A stretch of DNA of 64,000 bases from JADLGL01 sp050184415 (lineage in GTDB: Bacteria > Pseudomonadota > Alphaproteobacteria > Rhizobiales > Kaistiaceae). The notes under the pieces are model-generated. The model worked only from the letters and a program-made list of their open reading frames with translations, did no database searches and was not told the DNA's origin. Position 1 is the stretch's first letter; each line of letters begins with the position of its first letter. Made by a program: the position numbers and the translations under genes. This document shows positions 17,287 through 26,396 of this stretch, in pieces. The stretch spans positions 20,020 to 84,019 of the forward strand of contig JBFXAJ010000014.1 of assembly GCA_050184415.1 (NCBI GenBank), written 5' to 3'.

Positions 17287-18693
17287 TTACGCCGAATAGT
17301 ACATGTCGAATTCGACCGGGTGCGGCGTGTGCTCGAAGCGGATCACTTCCTCCATCTTCAGCTCGATGAAGGAGTCGATCATGTCGTCGCTGAAGACGCC
17401 GCCGGCCTTGAGGAAGGCGCGGTCCTTGTCGAGGCTCTGGAGCGCCTCGCGCAATGAGCCGCAGACGGTCGGGATTTTCCGCAGTTCCTTCGGCGGCAGG
17501 TCGTAGAGGTTCTTGTCCATCGCCTGGCCGGGATGGATCTTGTTGAGGATGCCGTCGAGGCCGGCCATCAGCATCGCGGCGAAGGCGAGATAGGGGTTCG
17601 CGGTCGGGTCCGGGAAGCGGACCTCGACGCGCTTGGCCTTCGGCGAGTTGGTGAAGGGGATGCGGCAGGAGGCCGAGCGGTTGCGCGCGGAATAGGCGAG
17701 GAGCACCGGCGCCTCGTAGCCCGGGACCAGGCGCTTGTAGGAGTTGGTCGACGGGTTGGTGAAGCCGTTCAGCGCCTTGGCGTGCTTGATGATGCCGCCG
17801 ATGTAGAACAAGCACGTCTCCGAGAGGTCGGCATACTGGTTGCCGGCGAACACCGGCTTGCCGCCCTTCCAGATCGACTGGTGGACGTGCATGCCCGAGC
17901 CGTTGTCGCCGAAGACCGGCTTCGGCATGAAGGTCGCCGTCTTGCCGTAGAGGCCGGCGACATTGTGGATGCAGTATTTGTAGATCTGCATGTGGTCGGC
18001 CATCGTGACCAGCGGGCCGAACTTCAGGCCGAGCTCGTGCTGCGCCGACGCCACCTCATGGTGGTGCTTCTCGACCACCGCGCCCATGCCCTGCATGGTC
18101 GACAGCATCTCCGAGCGCATGTCCTGCAGTGAATCCTGCGGCGGGACCGGGAAGTAGCCGCCCTTGGTCCGCATGCGGTGGCCGAGATTGCCGTTCTCGT
18201 AGTCGGTGTCCGAATTGGTCGGCAGCTCGACGTCGTCCATCGCGTAGCTCGACGCATAGGGCGTCACCTTGAAGCGGACGTCGTCGAACACGAAGAACTC
18301 GGCCTCGGGGCCGAAATAGACCGCGTCGCCGATCTTGGTAGACTTGAGGTAGGCCTCGGCCTTCTTGGCGATGCCGCGCGGGTCGCGCGAGTAGGGCTCC
18401 ATCGTCGCCGGCTCCAGCACGTCGCAGACGATCGACAGCGTCGGGTCGGCGAAGAACGGGTCGAGCGTCGCCGTCGCCGGGTCCGGCAGGAGGGTCATGT
18501 CGGACTCGTTGATCACCTTCCACCCGGCGATCGAGGAACCATCGAACATCGTCCCCTCGGTGAAGATGTCCTCGTCGATCAGGGACTGGTCGAACGTGAC
18601 GTGCTGCCACTTGCCCCGCGGGTCGGTGAAGCGGAGATCGACGTACTTGATGTTCTCGTCCTTGATACGCTTAAGGACATCCTTGGCGGTCAT
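17287..18693 (-). CDS. glnA: Glutamine synthetase, type I
   Basis: This enzyme makes glutamine from glutamate, ammonia and ATP. The 468-residue length is that of GSI-beta dodecamer subunits. Family blocks are FDGSSIAGWKVINESDM, FGPEAEFFVFDD, NDNGSGMHVHQS (residue numbers about 260-270) and SCRIPFTNSPKAKRVEVRFPDPT-type text. The adenylylation segment KNLYDLPPKEL, with the Tyr near 398, is present, so the enzyme should be regulated by GlnE. It sits 78 bases downstream of glnB on the same strand, the usual glnBA order in alphaproteobacteria. The 5' end at 18693 follows a GAGGATC-like site before ATG. Confidence 0.97.
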   Translation of the reverse strand: MTAKDVLKRIKDENIKYVDLRFTDPRGKWQHVTFDQSLIDEDIFTEGTMFDGSSIAGWKVINESDMTLLPDPATATLDPFFADPTLSIVCDVLEPATMEPYSRDPRGIAKKAEAYLKSTKIGDAVYFGPEAEFFVFDDVRFKVTPYASSYAMDDVELPTNSDTDYENGNLGHRMRTKGGYFPVPPQDSLQDMRSEMLSTMQGMGAVVEKHHHEVASAQHELGLKFGPLVTMADHMQIYKYCIHNVAGLYGKTATFMPKPVFGDNGSGMHVHQSIWKGGKPVFAGNQYADLSETCLFYIGGIIKHAKALNGFTNPSTNSYKRLVPGYEAPVLLAYSARNRSASCRIPFTNSPKAKRVEVRFPDPTANPYLAFAAMLMAGLDGILNKIHPGQAMDKNLYDLPPKELRKIPTVCGSLREALQSLDKDRAFLKAGGVFSDDMIDSFIELKMEEVIRFEHTPHPVEFDMYYSA

Positions 18694-18771
18694 TGTGCGA
18701 TCCTCTGAATGAGCGGTTTTGAGCTGCCGTCTTGGCGACTGGAAATTGGCGATTGGTAAGGGGTGCGGGGG

Positions 18772-19110
18772 TCAGATGGCGTCGGTTCCGGTCTCCCCCG
18801 TCCGGATGCGGACCGCGTCTTCGATGTTGGAGACGAAGATCTTGCCGTCGCCGATCCGGCCCGTCTGGGCGGCCTTCCGGATCGCGTCGACGGCGGCGTC
18901 GACCATGTCGTCATTGAGGACGACCTCGATCTTCACCTTGGGAAGGAAATCGACGACATACTCGGCGCCGCGATAGAGCTCGGTATGCCCCTTCTGCCGG
19001 CCGAAGCCCTTGGCCTCGGTGACGGTGATTCCCTGGAGGCCGACTTCCTGAAGCGCCTCTTTGACCTCGTCGAGCTTGAAGGGCTTAATGATCGCCTCGA
19101 TTTTCTTCAT
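18772..19110 (-). CDS. glnB: PII nitrogen regulatory protein GlnB
   Basis: This 112-residue PII protein senses 2-oxoglutarate, ATP and glutamine status. Tyr51 in YRGAEYVVDFLPK is the uridylylation site. The N-terminal block MKKIEAIIKPFKLDEVKEAL and C-terminal GDGKIFVSNIEDAVRIRTGE are typical. It is the first gene of a glnB-glnA unit with glnA 78 bases downstream. About 80 bases upstream of its start is a sequence resembling a sigma-54 promoter, in keeping with nitrogen control of this operon. Confidence 0.97.
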   Translation of the reverse strand: MKKIEAIIKPFKLDEVKEALQEVGLQGITVTEAKGFGRQKGHTELYRGAEYVVDFLPKVKIEVVLNDDMVDAAVDAIRKAAQTGRIGDGKIFVSNIEDAVRIRTGETGTDAI

Positions 19111-19184
19111 GTCCTCCGCTTCCCGACAGGTGCCCGTGACGACGAAGGCCGCGCGGCCCGTTCCGCATCGTCGCCAGTCGAATA

Positions 19185-19199
19185 GCAGAACTCATGCCA
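19185..19199 (-). promoter_or_regulatory. Candidate sigma-54 promoter for glnB-glnA
   Basis: Read on the minus strand it is TGGCAT-GAGTT-CTGC. Compared with the sigma-54 consensus TGGCAC-N5-TTGC, the GG and GC dinucleotides sit at the correct 12-base spacing, and there are two mismatches outside the core. It lies about 75 bases before the glnB start. No clear NtrC site pair is visible upstream. Confidence 0.45.
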
Positions 19200-19337
19200 G
19201 CGGGAGAGTCGCCGCACCGGCCTTGGGGCCGAATGTTTTTTGGGCATGAGGGGACCGGTTTTTGATCAAACCCGCGGCGATGCTGTGTCCAATGCATAGG
19301 CAATTGCACATGCAGTGGGCAGACAGAGGTTCAACCC

Positions 19338-20975
19338 ATGCGTGAGCCGTTGGAACTGCTGACGCCGGCCGAGATGGCGGAGGCGGACGCGCGGGCGATT
19401 GCCGCCGGCATTCCCGGCATCGTGCTGATGGAGCGGGCAGGGCGCGCGGTGGCCGATGCTGCGCGGCGGCTGTGGCGGGGCGGCTGGATCGCTGTCCTCT
19501 GTGGGCCCGGCAACAATGGGGGCGATGGGTTCGTCGCCGCGCGGATACTCCGCAATGCAGGATATCGCGTGACGGTGCTCCTCCATGGCAATCGCGACCT
19601 CCTCGAGGGGGACGCGGCGGTGGCGGCGGCGCGGTTCTTGGGGGTCGTCCGTCCGGCCGATCGGTCCTTCTTCCTCGGCCTGACAATGCCGCGGGGCTTC
19701 AGCGATCCCGAGCAATGGAAACTGATCGAGCCGCCCGGGCTCATCATCGATGCGCTCTACGGCGCCGGCGTCCGCCTGCCCCTGTCGGCCGAGGCCTCGG
19801 CCCTGGTGCGCGGCGTCAACGCCGGGAAGACGACGTTCGGGCCGCGGCCCCGACCCAGTCCTCCGCTCGTCCTTGCGGTTGACCTGCCGAGCGGCGTCGA
19901 TGGCGCGACCGGCGCCGTCGCGGGCGACGCGATCCGCGCCGACGCAACAGTTACCTTCCATCGCCTGAAGCCCGGGCACCTCCTTCTGCCGGGCCGGACG
20001 CTGTGCGGCGCCGTCACGCTCGCAGACATCGGCATCCCCGAGCCGGCCCTTTTCGCGGACAGTCCGTACCGGTCGAACGCGGCGCCGATGGTGCCGGACA
20101 CCATTCAGGTCGCCAACGACAGCGTCCACGACGGCCGGCCGAAGACCTTCGTGAACCGCCCCGCGCTCTGGCGGCGCGCGTTGCCCGTGCCGACGGCCGA
20201 AAGCCACAAATACACCCGCGGCCACGCCGTCGTGGTGTCCGGCCCGGCCTCCGCCACCGGCGCCGCCCGACTCGCCGCTCGCGCCGCGCTCCGCATCGGC
20301 GCTGGCCTCGTGACGGTGGCGAGCCCGCCCTCGGCGGTTCTCGTCAATGCCGCCCAGCTCACGTCCGTGATGGTCAAGGCCTTCGACGGCCCGGAGGGCC
20401 TCGCGACCCTCCTTGACCAACGGCGCGTCACGGCCGCCGCCATCGGCCCCGGACTCGGCACCGATGAGCGCGCCGCCGCGTTGATCGAAGCGGCCATCGC
20501 GTCGCCGGTGGCGCTCGTCCTCGACGCCGACGCGCTGTCCGCCTTCGCCGCCGATCCCCGTCGGCTCGCCGATCTCGTCAGCGCCCGCCGCGCTCCCACG
20601 GTCGCGACGCCCCATGACGGCGAGTTCGCGCGCATCCTTCCCGATATCACCGGCTCCCGCCTCGACCGCGCCCGGGCCGCCGCGAAGCGGAGCGGGGCTG
20701 TGGTCGTGCTCAAGGGCGCGGACACCGTCGTCGCGTCCCCCAACGGCCGGGCCGCGATCGCCGACAACGCCCCGCCGACCCTCGCGACCGCCGGCTCCGG
20801 CGACACGCTCGCGGGGCTCATCGTCGGCCTTCTGGCGCAGGGGATGCCTGCGTTCGAGGCGGCTGCGGCGGCCGTGTTCATCCATGGCGAGGCGGCCCGG
20901 GCGTTCGGCCCGGGCCTTATTGCGGAGGATCTGGCGGAGGAAGTTCCAGCGGTCCTCGGCGATTTGGGGATTTAG
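19338..20975 (+). CDS. nnr: Bifunctional NAD(P)H-hydrate epimerase/dehydratase
   Basis: This enzyme repairs hydrated NADH and NADPH in the cytosol. At 545 residues it is a normal fusion. The N-terminal epimerase domain (about residues 1-220) has the motif GPGNNGGDGFVAARIL and the ligand block AVDLPSGVDGATGA. The C-terminal ADP-dependent dehydratase (about 225-545) contains GPGLGTDERAAALIEA, ATPHDGEFAR and ATAGSGDTLAGLI. It is transcribed away from glnB; its ATG at 19338 follows an AGAGG sequence. It is convergent with panC, and the short gap 20976-21107 holds no feature that I can identify. Confidence 0.93.
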   Translation: MREPLELLTPAEMAEADARAIAAGIPGIVLMERAGRAVADAARRLWRGGWIAVLCGPGNNGGDGFVAARILRNAGYRVTVLLHGNRDLLEGDAAVAAARFLGVVRPADRSFFLGLTMPRGFSDPEQWKLIEPPGLIIDALYGAGVRLPLSAEASALVRGVNAGKTTFGPRPRPSPPLVLAVDLPSGVDGATGAVAGDAIRADATVTFHRLKPGHLLLPGRTLCGAVTLADIGIPEPALFADSPYRSNAAPMVPDTIQVANDSVHDGRPKTFVNRPALWRRALPVPTAESHKYTRGHAVVVSGPASATGAARLAARAALRIGAGLVTVASPPSAVLVNAAQLTSVMVKAFDGPEGLATLLDQRRVTAAAIGPGLGTDERAAALIEAAIASPVALVLDADALSAFAADPRRLADLVSARRAPTVATPHDGEFARILPDITGSRLDRARAAAKRSGAVVVLKGADTVVASPNGRAAIADNAPPTLATAGSGDTLAGLIVGLLAQGMPAFEAAAAAVFIHGEAARAFGPGLIAEDLAEEVPAVLGDLGI

Positions 20976-21107
20976 GCCGAAGCGCGTCGCGGCAGCTTTC
21001 TGCGTTCGCGCTCAGAGGGCCGCGACCTGGATCGCGGCGATGCCTTTGAGCCAGGTGCCGAAGAGCTGCGGGACGCTGAGGGGCCAAGGAGGAGTTCGCG
21101 GAGCGGC

Positions 21108-21959
21108 TCACACCGCAACGTTGTCGATCAGCCTTGTCCGCCCGAGCCGTGCTGCCACGAGGAGCCGCAGCCGTTCGCTCTCCTGCTTCTGCGGCGGTTT
21201 GAGCGTGTCGGCGTCGCGGAGCTCGAGGTAGTCGATGTCGAAGCCGGCCTTGGCGATGCGCTGGCGGGCGGTCTCGATCGCGACGCCGGCGAGCTCGCCG
21301 GCGCCGATCGCCTTCGCCGCGGCGGCAAGGGCGCGGTGGAGCTCGGGTGCGACGTCGCGCTCGGCGGAAGAGAGATACGCGTTGCGCGAGGACATCGCTA
21401 GGCCGTCCTCCTCGCGCACGATCGGGTGGCCGACGATCGTCACCGGCAGCGCGAGGTCGCGGACGAGGCGGCGGATGACGAGGAGCTGCTGGTAATCCTT
21501 CTCGCCGAAGATGGCGGCGTCAGGGAGGGCGGCGATCAGCAGCTTCGAGACGACCGTGGCGACGCCGGCAAAGAAGTGCGGGCGGAAGTCGGTCTCGAGC
21601 CCCTCCGCCGGCCCGCGGACGCCGATCGTCGTGGCGTAGCCGGCCGGGTACATCTCCTCGACGGTGGGCGCGAAGACGATGTCCACGCCGGCCTCGCCGA
21701 GTTTCGCGAGGTCGCCCGAGAGATCGCGGGGATAGGCGGCAAAATCCTCGGTCGGCGCGAACTGCGTCGGATTGACGAAGATCGACACCACCACGCGGTC
21801 CGCCTCCTGCCGCGCCTGATGGCACAGCTCGAGATGGCCGCGGTGGAGCGCGCCCATGGTCGGCACCATCGCGATCCGCTCGCCATCCTTGCGCCAGGCT
21901 GCGATCCGGGCGCGGAGGCCGGCGACGGTCTCGGCGATCAGGGGAAGGCTCACGCTCAT
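21108..21959 (-). CDS. panC: Pantothenate synthetase
   Basis: Condenses pantoate and beta-alanine with ATP to form pantothenate, the last step of pantothenate synthesis. The 283-residue length is typical. The nucleotidyltransferase motif VPTMGALHRGHLEL (residues 32-45) holds the HxGH site, and IFVNPTQFAP, DIVFAPTVEEMYP, FGEKDYQQL and SSRNAYLS are family signatures. panB and panD are not in the window. It diverges from the VWA-protein gene at 22024. Confidence 0.95.
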   Translation of the reverse strand: MSVSLPLIAETVAGLRARIAAWRKDGERIAMVPTMGALHRGHLELCHQARQEADRVVVSIFVNPTQFAPTEDFAAYPRDLSGDLAKLGEAGVDIVFAPTVEEMYPAGYATTIGVRGPAEGLETDFRPHFFAGVATVVSKLLIAALPDAAIFGEKDYQQLLVIRRLVRDLALPVTIVGHPIVREEDGLAMSSRNAYLSSAERDVAPELHRALAAAAKAIGAGELAGVAIETARQRIAKAGFDIDYLELRDADTLKPPQKQESERLRLLVAARLGRTRLIDNVAV

Positions 21960-22023
21960 GTGTCCGGTTTCCGTGGCGGCAGCTTGCGCGAGGGGCGGGG
22001 AATGCCATCTTTAGAAGAGGGAG

Positions 22024-22779
22024 ATGGGTACCTTCGTTAGCACAATGGGTACGGGCGAGAAGCCGGTCGATCAGAGGAAGAGCGTGGCGCGGCCGACCTC
22101 GGGCGCGGTGCCCGAACGCTCGGCGCGCTCCGACATCGAGGCCTTCATCGCGCAGGCCCGCGCCGTCACGCCGGGGAAAGGGCCGCGCGGCCGCCTGATC
22201 TTCGCGCTCGACGCGACCATGAGCCGGCAGCCGACCTGGGACAAGGCGATGGAGGTCCAGTCGGAGATGTTCCAGGAGGCCGGCAAGGTCGGCGGGCTCG
22301 ACGTCCAGCTCGTCTATTATCGCGGCTTCCGCGAATGCCGCGCGAGCCGCTGGGTCAGCGACACCAAGGCGCTGACCGGCCTCATGACCGGCATCGACGT
22401 CCGCGGCGGCCAGACCCAGATCGGCCGCATCCTCAGCCATGCCAGGGGCGAGACACAGAAGGAGCGCGTCCAGGCGGTCGTCTTCGTCGGCGACGCGATG
22501 GAGGAGGACGTCGACAGCCTGTGCGCCAAGGCCGGCGAGCTCGGGCTCCTCCACGTCCCGGTGTTCGTCTTCCAGGAGGGCCGCAATCCGGACGTCGAGC
22601 GCACCTTCCGCGAGATCGCGCGGCTGACCGGGGGCGCCTATGCCCGCTTCGACAGCGGTGCCGCGGGCGAGCTCGCGACGCTCCTCCGCGCCGTCGCCGC
22701 CTATGCCGCCGGCGGCCGGAAGGCGCTCACGGCGTTGCCCGGCGGCACGCCGCGTCTCCTCCTCGAGCAGCTCCGCTGA
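22024..22779 (+). CDS. VWA-like domain protein
   Basis: This 251-residue protein has an extended N-terminal region and a von Willebrand A-like fold: LIFALDATMSRQP (the metal site would be DxTxS-like) at about residues 58-70, GGQTQIGRILSHA in the middle, and VVFVGDAMEEDVDSL near 160. Partners of this type are often involved in metal-dependent protein interaction. It is followed after 6 bases by a membrane-anchored DnaJ-like gene, suggesting a two-gene operon. The ATG at 22024 lies very close to its GAGGGAG site; a start at ATG 22045 is also possible. Confidence 0.75.
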   Translation: MGTFVSTMGTGEKPVDQRKSVARPTSGAVPERSARSDIEAFIAQARAVTPGKGPRGRLIFALDATMSRQPTWDKAMEVQSEMFQEAGKVGGLDVQLVYYRGFRECRASRWVSDTKALTGLMTGIDVRGGQTQIGRILSHARGETQKERVQAVVFVGDAMEEDVDSLCAKAGELGLLHVPVFVFQEGRNPDVERTFREIARLTGGAYARFDSGAAGELATLLRAVAAYAAGGRKALTALPGGTPRLLLEQLR

Positions 22780-22785
22780 CGCCCG

Positions 22786-23502
22786 ATGCAATATGTCATC
22801 ATCGGGATCCTGCTCCTGGTCGTCATGATCGGCCTGATCCAGCTCTATTCCCGCGCCAATCCACGGACGCTGGCGCGCGTCGCGCGCTACGTCATCGGCA
22901 TCATCCTTCTCGGCGCGGGCATCGGGCTTCTCGTGCTGCGCCAGTTCTTCTTCGGGATCGCGCTTGCCGGCGTCGGCGTCGCGGCGCTGACCCGCGGCCG
23001 CATCGGGCCGTTCGACCTCGGCGGCGGGTCGCGGAGCGCCGGCCAGGCGTCGAAGGTGCGGGCGCGCTACGTCGAGGCGACGCTCGACCACGACACCGGC
23101 GCGATGACCGCAATGGTGCTCGAAGGCCGGTCCAGCGGCCGCTCGCTCGACGATCTGTCCGCCGCGGAGCTCGAGGAATTGCGGACCGAGGCGTCCGCCG
23201 ATCCCGACAGCGCGGCGCTAGTCGAGGCTTATCTCGACCGCCGGTTCCCCGGTTGGCGAGAGGACGGAGAGGAAGACGAGGGTCCGGGGCCGGGCCGACC
23301 GGCGGATGCGGGCGCCATGACTGACGAGGAGGCCTATGAGATCCTTGGCCTTCCGGCCGGCGCCGACGAAGCCGAAATCCGTGCGGCCCATCGACGCCTG
23401 CTGAAGGGCGTCCATCCGGACCAGGGCGGCTCGACCTTCCTTGCGGCCCGTATCAACGAGGCCAAGGACCGGCTTCTCGGAAGACATCGAAGGACCTCCT
23501 GA
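22786..23502 (+). CDS. Membrane-anchored DnaJ-domain protein
   Basis: This 238-residue protein has two N-terminal membrane helices (VIIGILLLVVMIGLIQLY at about residues 4-21, and VIGIILLGAGIGLLVL at about 36-52). A cytosolic acidic region follows, and a C-terminal J domain (about residues 180-238: EEAYEILGLPAGADEAEIRA) with the HPD motif in KGVHPDQGG. The J domain stimulates Hsp70 (DnaK) ATPase activity at the membrane. It follows the VWA gene closely and is the likely last gene of that operon. The function beyond co-chaperone activity is not known to me. Confidence 0.85.
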   Translation: MQYVIIGILLLVVMIGLIQLYSRANPRTLARVARYVIGIILLGAGIGLLVLRQFFFGIALAGVGVAALTRGRIGPFDLGGGSRSAGQASKVRARYVEATLDHDTGAMTAMVLEGRSSGRSLDDLSAAELEELRTEASADPDSAALVEAYLDRRFPGWREDGEEDEGPGPGRPADAGAMTDEEAYEILGLPAGADEAEIRAAHRRLLKGVHPDQGGSTFLAARINEAKDRLLGRHRRTS

Positions 23503-23533
23503 CCTTCTCGCGACCGTGGTGCGCTTCGCCGGG

Positions 23534-24814
23534 CTATTGCTCGGTGGCGAAGCAGTCGAAATTCTCGGCCGTCAGCCTGGCGCAGGCCGCGACCGCCGCA
23601 GCGCCGGTGGCGAAGCCGCCGAAGCGCGCGCGGAAATGCTGGTTGGCGCCGACCACCACCGGCTCGGTGTAGGGCGTCGTTCCGGCAAGCGCGTTGGCCT
23701 CGAGCTCGAGCGCGCGGGCGAGGACCGCACGTGCCGAGTTCTCCGACGGGAACGCGCCGACCTGGATCAGCCAGCCCGATGGCGGCGCCGCCGGCACATT
23801 GCCGGGATCGACGTCGCCCTGGGCGAGGATGGCGATCGCGTCGGCGGCGGTGGCGGCCGCCGGGAGCGCGGCGACCTGAACCGGATCGACGGTGGTGCGC
23901 GCCGGGTTGGGACGGGGCAGGGGCGCGAGCGGCCCGCCGGTCGGCGCATAGGCCGCCACCACGAGCGGCGCGGTGCGGGCGCCGGTCGAGGCGCGCGGCA
24001 TGTAGGTCGCGATCAGCTCGCGCATATGGGCGTCGCGCGAGCCGGCGGTGTTGCCGCCCATGACCACGCCGACGATGTAGCGGTTGTCGCGCTGCACCGA
24101 GGTGACGAGGTTGTAGCCCGACGCGTTGGTGTAGCCGGTCTTGATGCCGTTGACGCCGGGATCGCCGAGAAGGTTGTTGTGGTTCGCGATCCGCGTGCCC
24201 TGCCAGTTGAAGGAGGGCGTCGAGAAATAGGGGTAGTATTGCGGGAAGCGGTCGTAGAGCGCGCGGCCGAGCGTGGCCATGTCGCGCGCGGTCGTCACCT
24301 GCTGCGAATTCGGCAGTCCGTGCGGATTGCGGAAGGTGGTGCGCGTCATGCCGAGGGCGCGCGCGGTGGTGGTCATCCGCTCGGCGAAGGCGCGCTCGCT
24401 GCCATTGAGGTTCTCCGCGATCACCATCGCGATGTCGTTCGCCGACCGTGTGATGAGCGCGAGGATCGCATCCTCGACGCGAATGGTTGCGCCGGCCGGA
24501 AGGCCGAGCTTGCTCGGCGGCTGCGCGGCCGCATTGGCCGAGACGTTGAGGCGCGTCGTGAGCGAGATCCGCCCGCGCTCGAGATCCTCGAACACGAGGT
24601 AGAGGGTCATCATCTTGGTGAGCGACGCCGGATAGCGCTGGAGATCCGCGTTCCGCGAGAACAGCACCTCGCCGGTCTTGGCGTCGATGACGATGGCGGC
24701 GTAGTTGTCCTCGGCGGCCTGCGCCGGCGCCACGCTCGAAAGGGCTGCCGCGACCACGAGGGTCGCCGCTGCGAAGATTTGCCTTAGCCGCCGCGCGACC
24801 CGTCCGCCAAGCAT
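23534..24814 (-). CDS. Serine-type D-alanyl-D-alanine carboxypeptidase with SPOR domain
   Basis: This penicillin-binding protein of the DacA/DacC class (S11 peptidase) trims the terminal D-Ala of peptidoglycan stem peptides in the periplasm. It has 426 residues with a signal peptide (cleaved near APAQA-AEDNY). Catalytic motifs are SLTK (64-67), SAN (124-126) and KTG (225-227, in GIKTGYTN). A C-terminal SPOR-like domain (about 345-426: SGWLIQVGAFPSENSARAVL) would bind denuded glycan, typically at the septum. It converges with the DnaJ-like gene. Confidence 0.93.
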   Translation of the reverse strand: MLGGRVARRLRQIFAAATLVVAAALSSVAPAQAAEDNYAAIVIDAKTGEVLFSRNADLQRYPASLTKMMTLYLVFEDLERGRISLTTRLNVSANAAAQPPSKLGLPAGATIRVEDAILALITRSANDIAMVIAENLNGSERAFAERMTTTARALGMTRTTFRNPHGLPNSQQVTTARDMATLGRALYDRFPQYYPYFSTPSFNWQGTRIANHNNLLGDPGVNGIKTGYTNASGYNLVTSVQRDNRYIVGVVMGGNTAGSRDAHMRELIATYMPRASTGARTAPLVVAAYAPTGGPLAPLPRPNPARTTVDPVQVAALPAAATAADAIAILAQGDVDPGNVPAAPPSGWLIQVGAFPSENSARAVLARALELEANALAGTTPYTEPVVVGANQHFRARFGGFATGAAAVAACARLTAENFDCFATEQ

Positions 24815-25102
24815 CCGCCCGTACTCTCCACTCTGCCGGCCTGAGCCGGCGTCAACTCCGTCCCGAAGGGGGGGTCCGGGGTTCAGCCAGCGCCGCTATG
24901 CGGACGGCAAGCGAATGGTTCTAAGGGGGCAGGCGCCAGTCTCTCGGCGCGCGCTCTTTCGAATCCGAAAATCCGCGTCCGACCGGGTGGATCGCTGGAG
25001 AACCCGCCCATCGAGGCTCGGTCACGCTAGGATGTTCGGCGTTACCAAAGCGTAAATCGGCGGGCCGATGCTTCGGCCGGCGACAAGAGAGCCGGGATCG
25101 CG

Positions 25103-25453
25103 TCAGGCTGGCTCGGCGGCCACCGGAGCGAGGAGCGCGGTGATGGCGGCCATCAATTCGGCTTCGGACCGGAAGCTCCGGGCATCGAGGACACGGAGAT
25201 CGGGCCGCACCGAGTAGAAGCTCGTGGAGTGGTGGCCGACGACAAGATCGCCGACGATCGCGCCGTCGAGGACGAGGGGCCGGTGGCCGTAGGGATCCGA
25301 AGTCTGCATGGCCCAGGCCGCCGCCTTCCCGGACGCCGGCAGCAGTGGCGCATCCAGCGCGGCGAAGGCCTTCAACGGGACGCTGCGGTCCCCGATCGGC
25401 AACGGTTCGGCGACAGGTAGTCCACGCACATCTACTTGGTGCCGATCGGCCAA
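25103..25453 (-). CDS. Hypothetical protein, TTG start
   Basis: This is a 116-residue hypothetical protein with no signal peptide and no motif that I recognise. It reads from TTG 25453, which is preceded by a good GAGGAG site six bases upstream; a GTG a few codons later is an alternative. A normal coding look (DLRVLDARSFRSEAELMAAI) supports it. A stop just upstream excludes a longer form. It is alone on this strand between the D,D-carboxypeptidase and a long poor region. Confidence 0.5.
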   Translation of the reverse strand: MADRHQVDVRGLPVAEPLPIGDRSVPLKAFAALDAPLLPASGKAAAWAMQTSDPYGHRPLVLDGAIVGDLVVGHHSTSFYSVRPDLRVLDARSFRSEAELMAAITALLAPVAAEPA

Positions 25454-26396
25454 TGCTTACTCCTCTCGTTGAGACTTCGGAACTGCGAGACTTATGCAAG
25501 CAATTGGAGGGCCATCTACCACGGCGCTCCTGGCGGCCCGTCCGCGACATTCGCGCACGTTCGGATATCCATGTGGTCGGCCGGGGGCAGGGCCAGTCTC
25601 GACCGACGAAGAACTGAGCGAAACCGCGGGGACCACGGCACTGGACCATGCGCGGGCTGCAATGCTGCGCTGCACCGGCCTCACGCCGCCGTGACCCCCG
25701 GCCCGCGGGTCAGCGCAGATCGTGCTGCGCGATTGTGCGTCGGAAGCTAGCGTTGGCGGCACGCGGAGCCGAAAGCCGGGATCGATCGCCTGCGGAACGG
25801 TCAGCCGCCGCTTCAGCGGCGCATCTGCCGCCGCGACGAGCAACGGACGACCCATCGCGCGATGCGGCGTCCTCCGTCAGGCCTGCGCCGGGACCGGCTT
25901 CCGCGACGCGAGCGGCCGCCGCTTCGGCCAGTGGTCGCGCGGGGTGCTGGTGTTGATCGCCGTCGCGAGCTTCCGGGCGAAGATCGGCCACGGCTCCCGC
26001 CTGACCGGGATCTGCAGCGACTGGCTTGTCATCACGCCCCTCCGTTTCTGGCGATGGTTAACGGCGCGGCGTTTCGCGGGTTCCGTCGGCCGAGCGGGAT
26101 TCCGTTCGGTGCGCGTGAGGTGACGGGAGAAGGCAAGACGTGCTGGCCCCGCGAGGCGCGCGTCACCCTTTCCCGATCGTTCCGGACCGAACAGTGCTAA
26201 GCTCCGCGTCGGCGGCGGTCGTGTCGCCCTAAAAACGCGACCGTCGCCGCCTATATGTCGGGAACGTTCCGACGGGCTGGCCGACGTCGTCTTGCTGTCC
26301 GGCCCTTATGGAATGAAATTTGAACTGAGTCCGATTGCGGGGCTGGCGAAATCCCGGCAGGATTCGGTGAGCTTGACGATCGGGATGGAAGCGAGA
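25454..26396. other. Long region with little coding potential
   Basis: This 943-base region between the 25103 gene and clpS contains one small ORF that I would accept (25877-26032, minus). Other open frames here, such as 25457-25855 and 25710-25991 on the minus strand, lack a good start or ribosome-binding site, and their translations are low in typical protein character. An imperfect inverted repeat with GGCGGCGGTCG at 26210-26220 and CGACCGTCGCCGCC at 26238-26251 lies about 145 bases before the clpS start. Its role is unknown. Confidence 0.4.
25877..26032 (-). CDS. Small basic protein of 51 residues
   Basis: An ATG at 26032 preceded by GGAGGGG at ideal spacing opens a 51-residue reading frame. 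The protein starts MTSQSLQIPVRREPWPIFAR and is rich in Arg, Lys and Pro, with WP dipeptides (REPWPIF, DHWPKRR). It has no membrane segment. The strong ribosome-binding site is the main support; the family is unknown to me. It is below the length usually called by gene finders. Confidence 0.45.
   Translation of the reverse strand: MTSQSLQIPVRREPWPIFARKLATAINTSTPRDHWPKRRPLASRKPVPAQA

Noticed and set aside
25457..25855. Minus-strand frame of 132 codons
   Set aside because: No ribosome-binding site at its start and little protein character; it overlaps nothing convincing.
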